Source: an uncultured Clostridia bacterium
GTDB taxonomy: Bacteria > Bacillota > Clostridia > Oscillospirales > Ruminococcaceae
Reading direction: 5' to 3'
Length of the DNA: 8,809 nt
Assembly: GCA_947165805.1 (NCBI GenBank)
Contig: CAMVBT010000085.1
Coordinates: 1 to 8,809, forward strand
The first letter of the stretch is position 1, and every line of letters begins with the position of its first letter. The translations under genes and the position numbers were made by a program. Positions 1 to 5,227 of the stretch are shown in pieces. Below the pieces are notes generated by a model. It did not search any database, was not told where the DNA came from, and saw only the letters and a list, made by a program, of their open reading frames with translations.

Positions 1-615
1 ATCAACTTTTTCTTCACCTATATCAGTCTTTTCACTATGCCCCGAAAGCAGGACCGTATTATCCGGCAGTGCGAATATCTTCTGTGTTATGCTGTTTACG
101 AGGTCTGTCCTGTTACCGCCGGGATAGGTGAAATTCCCTATGCTGTGGCGGAATATCGTATCACCAACAAACGCGACATTTTGTTCCTTGCAGTATAAAA
201 CAACCGAATCGGGAGTATGTCCGGGAGTGTGAATAACTTTTATGTCATATTCATGAGACGCTGCTAATGCTATAACATCTCCGTCCGAGAATTTCTCCGT
301 ATTACGGAGCGTCATTGTCACTCCGCACTGCCGTGACAGGTTCATTGACGGGTCAAGTAGGTACATATCGCCGTTTTCGTGAGCCATAACGGGACAGCCG
401 AGAGTATCTCGGAGTTTGGCTGCCGCACCGAAATGGTCGAAATGCCCATGAGTGAGCAATATCTTTTCAATTGAAAGCCCGTATTTATGGACTGCCGACA
501 GAATTACATCTGCCTGCGCTCCCGGGTCGATGATAAAGCCGTGTCGGGTATTGTCGTCTGCGAAAATGTAGCAGTTGGTAACAAACACGCCCTTGACAGG
601 GATTTGCAGTATCAT
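1..615 (-). CDS. MBL-fold metallo-hydrolase (glyoxalase II-like), 3' end cut by the window
   Basis: The ATG is at 615 and the frame stays open for 205 codons to base 1, so the C-terminus lies outside the window. The metallo-beta-lactamase zinc signature is complete: THGHFDH (His56, His58, Asp60, His61), HTPGHT (His133), GDT (Asp152) and SGHSEKT (His193). This order and the short N-terminal strand fit the small cytosolic glyoxalase II-like hydrolases, which cleave thioesters such as S-lactoylglutathione or other bacillithiol- or CoA-type thioesters. The actual substrate cannot be read from the sequence. The start lies four bases after the stop of the DsbA-like gene, and its ribosome site (AGGGTGA) is formed by the last codons of that gene, so the two are probably translationally coupled. 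Pairing a thioredoxin-fold enzyme with an MBL hydrolase suggests a role in thiol or electrophile metabolism (inference). Confidence 0.9.
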   Translation of the reverse strand, partial: MILQIPVKGVFVTNCYIFADDNTRHGFIIDPGAQADVILSAVHKYGLSIEKILLTHGHFDHFGAAAKLRDTLGCPVMAHENGDMYLLDPSMNLSRQCGVTMTLRNTEKFSDGDVIALAASHEYDIKVIHTPGHTPDSVVLYCKEQNVAFVGDTIFRHSIGNFTYPGGNRTDLVNSITQKIFALPDNTVLLSGHSEKTDIGEEKVD

Positions 616-619
616 AAAA

Positions 620-1309
620 TCACCCTATTTTACAGCCGTCCGGACCGCAGGTCATTCCCCGCGCAGATCCGACGGTTTCTTCTTTTGCAGCTTTGGCAAG
701 TGCGATCTTCAGCGTATCTGTGGCTTCCGCACCGGATATAGCGAGCTTGCCGTTTATCACGAAGTACGGAACTCCATGTATGCCGTACCTTGCAGCTTCT
801 CGCTCGTCAAGCCGTACATCGTCCTCGTATCTGTCGCTTTCGAGCGTTTCCATGATCTCAGATTTATCAAGTCCACACTCTGTGCCTATCTTTTTCAGCA
901 GTTCACGGTCTGCAAGCTCCAGATTATCCGTGAAATATGCTTTGTACAGTTTCTCGGAGACAGCATCGGCAAGCTTTGCGCTTTTGCTCTGCGCCAGCTT
1001 TGTAAGCCTGTGAGCGTCCATTGTGTTTGTAAACAGCGTAGTTGCGTATTTGAAATCAAGTCCCTCGGCTTCTCCGAGCTTCGAGATATGTGCGATATTG
1101 GCGGCAGCCTGCTCCTTCGACAGAATATACTTCTTCGCAAAGCGGGTAACAGTATCACTCTCTGCGTGCTGTCCCGCATAAGGGTCAAGCTGGAATGCTT
1201 TCATTTCGAGATCGGCGGCAATACCAAGCTCCGACAATGCTTTCTTCATTCTTACCTCGCCGATGTAGCAGTACGGGCAAGCGTAATCAGACCAGTAAAC
1301 TATTTTCAT
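620..1309 (-). CDS. DsbA-family oxidoreductase, FrnE-like
   Basis: This 229-residue protein starts MKIVYWSDYACPYCY, with the thioredoxin-fold CPYC active site at residues 11-14 and the cis-proline loop GVPYF around Pro181. The helical insertion between them and the SGA segment near residue 192 are typical of the FrnE branch of the DsbA family: cytosolic 2-hydroxychromene-2-carboxylate isomerase or dithiol-oxidoreductase relatives. There is no signal peptide, so it should act in the cytoplasm. The C-terminus ends in a CGPDGC motif (Cys221, Cys226), a possible second redox pair or metal site. I chose ATG 1309 because AAAGGA lies nine bases upstream; an in-frame TTG at 1327 sits just before that ribosome site. 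It is the first gene of a leftward operon with the MBL hydrolase and is divergent from a TetR regulator. The substrate is unknown. Confidence 0.9.
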   Translation of the reverse strand: MKIVYWSDYACPYCYIGEVRMKKALSELGIAADLEMKAFQLDPYAGQHAESDTVTRFAKKYILSKEQAAANIAHISKLGEAEGLDFKYATTLFTNTMDAHRLTKLAQSKSAKLADAVSEKLYKAYFTDNLELADRELLKKIGTECGLDKSEIMETLESDRYEDDVRLDEREAARYGIHGVPYFVINGKLAISGAEATDTLKIALAKAAKEETVGSARGMTCGPDGCKIG

Positions 1310-1336
1310 AATATCAGTTCCTTTCAAAATATTTAT

Positions 1337-1350
1337 TAGAACTTGTTCTA
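1337..1350. promoter_or_regulatory. Candidate TetR operator, left copy
   Basis: A perfect inverted repeat, TAGAAC-TT-GTTCTA, lies just downstream of the predicted leftward start point of the dsbA-like operon. A related sequence occurs at 1398-1414 on the other side of the promoter: 13 of 17 bases match when 1337-1353 is compared with it. Duplicated short palindromes between a tetR gene and its divergent neighbour are the usual place for TetR-family binding. The assignment is inference. Confidence 0.55.
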
Positions 1351-1354
1351 TTAC

Positions 1355-1388
1355 TTGACATTATATCACAAACGATGTATAATGTCAA
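1355..1388. promoter_or_regulatory. Symmetrical divergent promoter for dsbA-like operon and tetR
   Basis: On the plus strand TTGACA (1355-1360), a 17-bp spacer and TATAAT (1378-1383) form a full consensus sigma-A promoter toward tetR. On the minus strand TTGACA (1388-1383), a 17-bp spacer and TATAAT (1365-1360) form an equally perfect promoter toward the dsbA-like gene. The two are the halves of one 11-bp perfect inverted repeat (1355-1365 and 1378-1388), so each -10 overlaps the opposing -35. Expected start points are near 1390 (plus) and 1353 (minus). Confidence 0.85.
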
Positions 1389-1397
1389 TAGGTAAAA

Positions 1398-1414
1398 TAT
1401 AACAAATTCTATTA
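1398..1414. promoter_or_regulatory. Candidate TetR operator, right copy
   Basis: TATAACAAATTCTATTA is a degenerate direct copy of the left site (13 of 17 bases identical to 1337-1353). It sits just past the predicted tetR start point, 61 bp centre to centre from the left site, which is close to six helical turns. Its palindrome is imperfect, so it would be the weaker site. Inference from position and similarity only. Confidence 0.45.
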
Positions 1415-1430
1415 TTTTGAGAGGTGCATT

Positions 1431-2039
1431 ATGAGCAGAAGCGGCAGACCGTTCAAAAGTGAAGTTACCTGCAATAACAGGCAGAAGATAATTGATACCA
1501 CGATAGAGCTGATAAAAACACACGGCGCAGACTATCTGACAGTACGCAATGTCTGTCAGGCTGCCGAGGTCGCGACCGGGACATTTTATCATTATTTCAA
1601 GAATAAAGACGATCTGCTGATCTACTTTGTACGGGATATTTCTTTCGGTGACTGTGAGCTGAAAACACCGCTGACCGATATTTCCGGCAGGATAACGGAG
1701 CTGTATATGAACCTGATCGACCGTTATATGCAGCTTGGCATAGATTTTATGAAGAGCTTCTATACCACTGATAACGCGGCTCTTTCATCTTATATGGGAG
1801 TGACTGACGGGCAATTCGCACCGGGAACGGTAATGGAACGATGTGAACGGGAACTTGCAGAAGCAGCAAAAGCAGGCATAATAAAAGAGACAGCAGATGT
1901 TCATACCTTGTCGGCTGACATCTGCACTATCGTAAAGGGCTGCGTGTTTGAATGGTGCTTGTGTAGCGGCAGCAACGACATCGCAAAGACTGTCAGCAGA
2001 ATCATTGACAGCCGGATAAATACTGAAAGAAATATTTAA
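1431..2039 (+). CDS. TetR/AcrR-family transcriptional regulator
   Basis: A 202-residue protein of normal TetR length. The N-terminal helix-turn-helix spans about residues 17-62. Its recognition region contains LTVRNVCQAAEVATGTFYHYFKNKDDLL, where TGTFYHYFKNKDDL is the family's hallmark. The C-terminal part (about 70-202) is the variable ligand-binding and dimer domain and gives no hint of the ligand. The start is supported by GAGAGGTG seven bases upstream. It is transcribed divergently from the DsbA-like/MBL-hydrolase operon from a shared symmetrical promoter flanked by two operator-like repeats. It most likely represses both itself and that operon until an inducer, perhaps an electrophile or thiol-active compound, is bound (inference). 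Confidence 0.93.
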   Translation: MSRSGRPFKSEVTCNNRQKIIDTTIELIKTHGADYLTVRNVCQAAEVATGTFYHYFKNKDDLLIYFVRDISFGDCELKTPLTDISGRITELYMNLIDRYMQLGIDFMKSFYTTDNAALSSYMGVTDGQFAPGTVMERCERELAEAAKAGIIKETADVHTLSADICTIVKGCVFEWCLCSGSNDIAKTVSRIIDSRINTERNI

Positions 2040-2047
2040 TTCACATA

Positions 2048-2081
2048 TTGGCAAATCTCGAAATGTATGATATAATACATT
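2048..2081 (+). promoter_or_regulatory. Promoter and overlapping operator of the arsR-like gene
   Basis: TTGGCA (2048-2053), a 17-bp spacer and TATAAT (2071-2076), preceded by TG as an extended -10, form a strong sigma-A promoter. A 7-bp inverted repeat AATGTAT/ATACATT (2062-2068 and 2075-2081, 6-bp spacer) covers the -10 box. A palindrome over the -10 directly upstream of an ArsR-family gene is the classic autorepressor operator arrangement, so it is the likely binding site of the ArsR protein if that protein is still made. Confidence 0.7.
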
Positions 2082-2099
2082 CAGAAAGAAGGTGTACCG

Positions 2100-2415
2100 A
2101 TGAATATTGATATAATAGAAGTCAGCAAGGCGCTGTCTAACGAGACGCGTGTGAACATACTGAAATGGCTCAAAGACCCCGACGCGAATTTTCCCCCGCA
2201 GGGCGGCAGTTTAACCCGTTGACCTGAAAGGCGGCGTCTGCGTGAGCAGTATCGGCGCAAAGGCGAAGCTGTCACAGTCCACTGTATCGAACTATCTCGA
2301 TATGCTCCAGCGAGCGGGACTTGTGCTGTCGGAGCGCCACGGAAAGTGGACATATTACCGCCGGAATGAGGAAACGATACAGTCGCTCGCGGAGTTTATC
2401 AAGGGGGAGCTGTGA
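2100..2415 (+). pseudogene. ArsR-family HTH regulator, frameshifted
   Basis: ATG 2100 has a good ribosome site (GAAGG, seven bases away). Frame one reads MNIDIIEVSKALSNETRVNILKWL...FPPQGG and stops at TGA 2220-2222 after 40 codons. The rest of the protein continues in the next frame: VDLKGGVCVSSI, then the recognition helix KLSQSTVSNYLDML, the wing ERHGKWTYYRRNEE and IKGEL, stopping at 2413-2415. Skipping one base near 2214-2220 restores a product of about 104 residues, normal for this winged-helix family. No metal-binding cysteine pair of the ArsR/SmtB type is obvious, so its inducer need not be a metal. It may be a recent pseudogene or a sequencing error; a +1 programmed shift at CGT-TGA-C is a remote possibility. 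It probably once controlled the hydrolase and oxidoreductase genes downstream. Confidence 0.85.
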
Positions 2416-2964
2416 GTATTATTTTTTACATTTTATTTTGAAAGACTGGTAATAATATATGAACGAAGAAAAAGTAATATTTGGATATACTGAAAGATAT
2501 GGTGGAATTTCAGGTCTCTGTAGACCTCCGATAACCGATATAAAGATTTTAGATCAAGATTTTAATAATCTATTATTAATAAAAGATAACAATCAGTCTA
2601 TAACTACTTTGCCATATAAAGTTATACAGGATGTGTTAAAAGCTATAAATGAAAATGAAGAAATATTTTCTTTTGATCCATTAGAGATAGAACGTGAAGT
2701 AGATGCCAATATTAATTCACAAGGTTTTGGAATTTTAGATTCTAATGGAAATATTCTATATTTTTCCAATAAAGAAAAAAGTTTTAAATTAATATCAGAT
2801 ATAGACTCTATTAATTATTCACCAACATATAAATTAGAAAAAATAATTTCGCTTGCAGAAACAATAACAGGAATGTTAAACAAAAATCAGGTTGATGTAA
2901 ATAGTTACTTGCCATCAAGGTTCACCATTAAACTGACATAACAGTATTAGGAATGAGCTGTGAG
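2407..2964. repeat. 10-bp direct repeats bracketing an AT-rich insert
   Basis: GAGCTGTGAG occurs at 2407-2416, spanning the stop codon of the arsR-like gene, and again at 2955-2964 after the AT-rich ORF. Removing one copy and everything between (548 bp) would join the arsR end directly to the complementary half at 2972-2982. The region between is about one-quarter G+C in the lines I counted, against roughly half in the flanks. Insertion with a target duplication is the simplest reading; no transposase or inverted termini are visible. Confidence 0.5.
2459..2941 (+). CDS. AT-rich hypothetical protein (ORFan)
   Basis: I do not recognise this 160-residue protein. It is rich in Asn, Ile, Lys and Asp, has no signal peptide or hydrophobic segment long enough to cross a membrane, and is probably soluble. 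Residues 1-60 hold a GGISGLCRPP stretch and alternating strand-like segments (DIKILDQDFNNLLLIKD). The central part has FGILDSNGNILYFSN, a beta-hairpin-like repeat with turns at Asn-Gly. The end (about 125-147) looks helical (YKLEKIISLAETITGMLNK). Codon use is strongly AT-biased, unlike all neighbours. It sits between 10-bp direct repeats right after the broken arsR gene, so it is probably horizontally acquired. The ribosome site is weak (AAAGACTGG, 8-10 bases away). The ORF is intact and of credible length; its function is unknown. Confidence 0.65.
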   Translation: MNEEKVIFGYTERYGGISGLCRPPITDIKILDQDFNNLLLIKDNNQSITTLPYKVIQDVLKAINENEEIFSFDPLEIEREVDANINSQGFGILDSNGNILYFSNKEKSFKLISDIDSINYSPTYKLEKIISLAETITGMLNKNQVDVNSYLPSRFTIKLT

Positions 2965-2982
2965 CCCCACACTCACAGCTCA
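2954..2982. other. Perfect 11-bp hairpin without a U-tract
   Basis: TGAGCTGTGAG (2954-2964), a seven-base loop CCCCACA and CTCACAGCTCA (2972-2982) form a perfect stem. On the plus strand it is followed by a run of A, and on the minus strand by TTCCTAAT, so it does not make a canonical intrinsic terminator in either direction. It may be the original 3' end structure of the arsR-like gene, displaced by the AT-rich insertion. Confidence 0.6.
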
Positions 2983-3046
2983 AAAAAATAACACATCATA
3001 TCTATAATTATAGATTTATGCAAATAGAAAAGAAAGGAATGATACT

Positions 3047-3889
3047 ATGAAAAACATAAGTGTACCGACAAAACGAGGTATCCTGCTTAACGGCGCATTG
3101 TTCGGCAGCGGAGCGGAAACGGTGGTAATTGCGATAACCGTAATCCACGGCAATTTCTACTCCAACCCCTTCTATTACAACTTCGGAGATACGCTGAACA
3201 GCGGCGGCATCGACTTCATCTACGCCCAGACCTGCGACGCATTCGGAAAGATCGAGACCCACAATATCGTCACCGGAAAGCACGAGATCATCGGCTCGTG
3301 GAACGAGCGATTTGACTATGTAGACGAGGATATCGAAGCCTACATCGAGTACGCGGTGAGCTGCGGCTATAAGCACATAATCCTCGCGGGGCATTCCCTC
3401 GGTGCGAACAAGGTAATATACTACCTGTCGCATAACCACGATGAGCGCGTCGAGAAATTCATACGGTTCAGCCCCGCGAACCTCACCCACATGATGAGCG
3501 AGGTCACGAAGGACGAAAAGGATACTGTCCGAAAGCTCGTCAAAACAGGCAATGGGAGCACCCTGCTCCCGTTCTATTTTATGGGCTGGGTAGTGTGCAT
3601 TGCCGATACCGCTTACGACTGGATATTCACGAAAAAGCTGAACAATGTCCACGTCGAGCGTGACGGGGATTTCTCCGAGGTGGAGCAGATAACCCATACC
3701 GGAGCGCTGCTTATCGGTACGCTCGACCGCTTTACCTACGGCGACCCGTCGGGATTTCTGCGGAACATCAACGACCACTTTCCCGAACCCGACAAAAACA
3801 AGCTCATATTCATAGAACGCACCGGTCACACTTATCAGCAGAAGGCGCAGGAGACTGCCGACAAGCTGCTTGAGACGATGAAGGAATGA
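3047..3889 (+). CDS. Alpha/beta-hydrolase fold protein
   Basis: A 280-residue cytosolic protein. The core features of an alpha/beta hydrolase are visible: an early strand ending TVIHGNFYSNPF (about 31-42, oxyanion-loop region), the nucleophile elbow AGHSLG with Ser117, an acid candidate Asp227 in LIGTLDRF, and a catalytic-histidine candidate His261 in RTGHTY. This completes a Ser-Asp-His triad and suggests an esterase, lipase-like or other acyl hydrolase. The layout resembles the DUF1749-like hydrolases found beside flavin oxidoreductases, but the substrate cannot be named. The ribosome site AAAGGA lies about nine bases before the ATG. It is followed ten bases later by the remnant of an NADH:flavin oxidoreductase gene, so the two formed an operon, likely under the ArsR-type regulator upstream. 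The gene itself looks intact. Confidence 0.88.
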   Translation: MKNISVPTKRGILLNGALFGSGAETVVIAITVIHGNFYSNPFYYNFGDTLNSGGIDFIYAQTCDAFGKIETHNIVTGKHEIIGSWNERFDYVDEDIEAYIEYAVSCGYKHIILAGHSLGANKVIYYLSHNHDERVEKFIRFSPANLTHMMSEVTKDEKDTVRKLVKTGNGSTLLPFYFMGWVVCIADTAYDWIFTKKLNNVHVERDGDFSEVEQITHTGALLIGTLDRFTYGDPSGFLRNINDHFPEPDKNKLIFIERTGHTYQQKAQETADKLLETMKE

Positions 3890-3899
3890 GGGTATTGAT

Positions 3900-4210
3900 A
3901 TGAAAACAATATTTGATTCAGCGGTATAAAGCCGCATATCAATGAAGCGTATTTTGCGGAAGCTGCCGCGGAGCTTGCGCGGATAAGCCCTGTTCCCGTG
4001 ATACTTGTGGGCGGTCACAGAAGCGTTGAAAATATGAATGATGTGCTGAATAACACGAAGATAGAGTTCCTGTCACTGTCCCGTCCGCTGATACGCGAGC
4101 CCGATTTGCCGAAACGCTGGGAGAGCGGTGACATAGCGCCGTCAAAGTGTGTTTCCTGCAATGGCTGTTACCGTTCCTACGGGCATAAATGTGTTTTCAA
4201 GCGGAGGTAA
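3900..4210 (+). pseudogene. Old-yellow-enzyme-family NADH:flavin oxidoreductase remnant, internal deletion
   Basis: A start with ribosome site GAGGG encodes MKTIFDSA, the typical first residues of this family, then hits a stop at 3927-3929. In another frame, from about 3920, 96 residues match the family C-terminus: GIKPHINEAYFAEAAAEL, PVILVGGHRS (the FMN-phosphate-binding GG-R region), EFLSLSRPLIREPDLPKRW and the cysteine pair KCVSCNGCYRS. The family is normally about 340-400 residues, so some 250 codons of the TIM barrel, including the substrate-binding and most FMN-binding residues, are missing. It cannot be an active enzyme. It lies ten bases after the alpha/beta hydrolase stop and was evidently its operon partner. 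Translation of the tail from GTG 3998 is possible but unlikely to be useful. Confidence 0.85.
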
Positions 4211-4410
4211 GAAGCGGTTGATTTTTCTGCGTTTTGCTGTTTAATAGTATCTGAGGATAACTCCCACAGAAAAAAAGAAAGGGAAATAGTATAAAAGCAA
4301 TACATGTAAGGATCTATCACCCCTGCACATTGTGATTTTGCACCAAACAAAGCGATTTTCAACAGCAGGACGAGAGAATAATAAACGAATTTTCCGAAAA
4401 GCTCATTTTC
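4211..4410. other. Intergenic stretch without recognisable feature
   Basis: About 200 bases between the oxidoreductase remnant and the DUF2798 promoter. I see no credible ORF, no good ribosome site before a long frame, and no strong hairpin plus T-tract that would terminate the upstream operon. A 61-codon minus-strand frame here (4177-4362) lacks family resemblance and runs into the remnant. Confidence 0.5.
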
Positions 4411-4414
4411 TTGC

Positions 4415-4444
4415 TTGATTTAATATCGCCGATTATGGTATAAT
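4415..4444 (+). promoter_or_regulatory. Promoter of the DUF2798-like gene
   Basis: TTGATT (4415-4420), an 18-bp spacer and TATAAT (4439-4444) with an upstream TGG making an extended -10. Transcription would start near 4451, leaving a leader of roughly 124 nt before the ATG at 4575. Confidence 0.7.
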
Positions 4445-4475
4445 ATAACTCACAAATTAAACATATCGCAACGAC

Positions 4476-4550
4476 ACACGCAGCAAGGCTTTCACGCCTG
4501 CATAAGTCTGATCACGGAAGCGCGGCAGACTTATGATACTGCGTGTTTTT
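4476..4550 (+). ncRNA. Structured 5' leader, candidate riboswitch or attenuator
   Basis: Three stems can be drawn. An outer stem ACACGCAG/CTGCGTGT (4476-4483 with 4539-4546) encloses a short hairpin AGGC/GCCT (4486-4489 with 4496-4499) and a perfect 10-bp hairpin CATAAGTCTG/CAGACTTATG (4501-4510 with 4526-4535, 15-base loop). This gives a three-way junction. The outer stem's 3' strand is followed by TTTTGTTT, so its closure could act as a weak terminator or set access to the AAAGGA ribosome site near 4561. I could not match it to a riboswitch class from memory. Confidence 0.5.
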
Positions 4551-4574
4551 GTTTGCGCAAGAAAGGACACAATT

Positions 4575-5153
4575 ATGCCACAGAATCAATTCCAGCGAAT
4601 GATGTTCGCACTTATGACGGTGATCGTTACAGTTCACGCCTATGTATTTTACAGCCTTTATGTTGTCAACGGACAGACGCTGATGTCAGCCACCGGCGAG
4701 AATACCGTTCTCGGCGCGATAGGCAGTATGGGCGGAGTGTATATGCTCGGTACAAATCTGCCGATATGGGCAGTTGTCGGTATCGAATTTATTCTCGCAT
4801 ACACCCTTGAAATACTTGTCGGAAGTCCTTGTTCATTCAGACTTGCATGCAAGGTGTTCGACCCTGCAAAAACGCACCCTGTACTCTTTGAAACTGCGAT
4901 AATATGCGCTACCGTAGGAATTATGTGTCCTGCGATGAGCTTTATTGCAGCATTTCTGTACTATCCTTATTATGCAGGCTTCAGCATTATTACGCTGCTC
5001 GCAAACTGGCTCAAACTCGTCTGCTTTAATTTCCCGTTCGCATTCTTCTCACAGCTTTTCTTTATTCAGCCGCTAATCCGTACTCTTTTCAAACTTATAT
5101 TTGTGAGAAAAAGTGCAGGCTTGAACACAGAAAATGTACAGACTGAGAGTTGA
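4575..5153 (+). CDS. DUF2798-type integral membrane protein
   Basis: A 192-residue protein with four predicted membrane helices at about residues 9-31, 63-83, 104-130 and 138-165. The conserved DUF2798 flavour is clear: QRMMFALMTVIVTVHAYVFYS near the start, GSPCSFRLACKVFDP in the loop after helix 2, and the ending NFPFAFFSQLFFIQPLIRTLF, in which two related two-helix modules can be seen. The biochemical role of the family is unknown; it is presumably a small transporter or membrane accessory protein. I chose ATG 4575 because AAAGGA lies at a normal distance; an in-frame ATG at 4533 lies inside the leader stem and has no ribosome site. It is monocistronic, with its own promoter, a structured leader suggesting RNA-level control, and a strong terminator 12 bases downstream. 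Confidence 0.85.
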   Translation: MPQNQFQRMMFALMTVIVTVHAYVFYSLYVVNGQTLMSATGENTVLGAIGSMGGVYMLGTNLPIWAVVGIEFILAYTLEILVGSPCSFRLACKVFDPAKTHPVLFETAIICATVGIMCPAMSFIAAFLYYPYYAGFSIITLLANWLKLVCFNFPFAFFSQLFFIQPLIRTLFKLIFVRKSAGLNTENVQTES

Positions 5154-5165
5154 ATGACTGATTAT

Positions 5166-5193
5166 AAAAAGGGACTGGCTTCAGTCCCTTTTT
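5166..5193. terminator. Bidirectional intrinsic terminator
   Basis: A perfect 12-bp stem AAAAAGGGACTG/CAGTCCCTTTTT with a four-base loop (GCTT). The U-tract is on the 3' side in both directions. It ends the DUF2798-like gene (stop at 5153) and the leftward ACGX-peptide operon (last stop at 5228). Confidence 0.93.
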
Positions 5194-5227
5194 AATATAT
5201 CACATCGTCTGTGATAAACAATAGATT

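Noticed and set aside
575..1339. Plus-strand open frame of 254 codons
   Set aside because: It mirrors the DsbA-like gene, whose CPYC and cis-Pro motifs and ribosome site on the minus strand are convincing.
2214..2224. Programmed +1 frameshift like that of release factor 2
   Set aside because: CGT-TGA-C is suggestive, but no Shine-Dalgarno lies three to four bases upstream, and ArsR regulators are not known to use such control; kept only as a remote option.
2954..2982. Intrinsic terminator after the AT-rich ORF
   Set aside because: The stem is perfect, but it is followed by A residues on the plus strand and by no T-tract on the minus strand.
3008..4018. Long minus-strand open frame of 336 codons
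   Set aside because: It is antisense to the alpha/beta hydrolase, has no ribosome site or family features, and the plus strand has a complete Ser-Asp-His hydrolase.
4533..4574. Upstream start for the DUF2798 protein at 4533
   Set aside because: That ATG is buried in the 3' strand of the leader hairpin and lacks a ribosome site; ATG 4575 follows AAAGGA and begins the conserved membrane domain.
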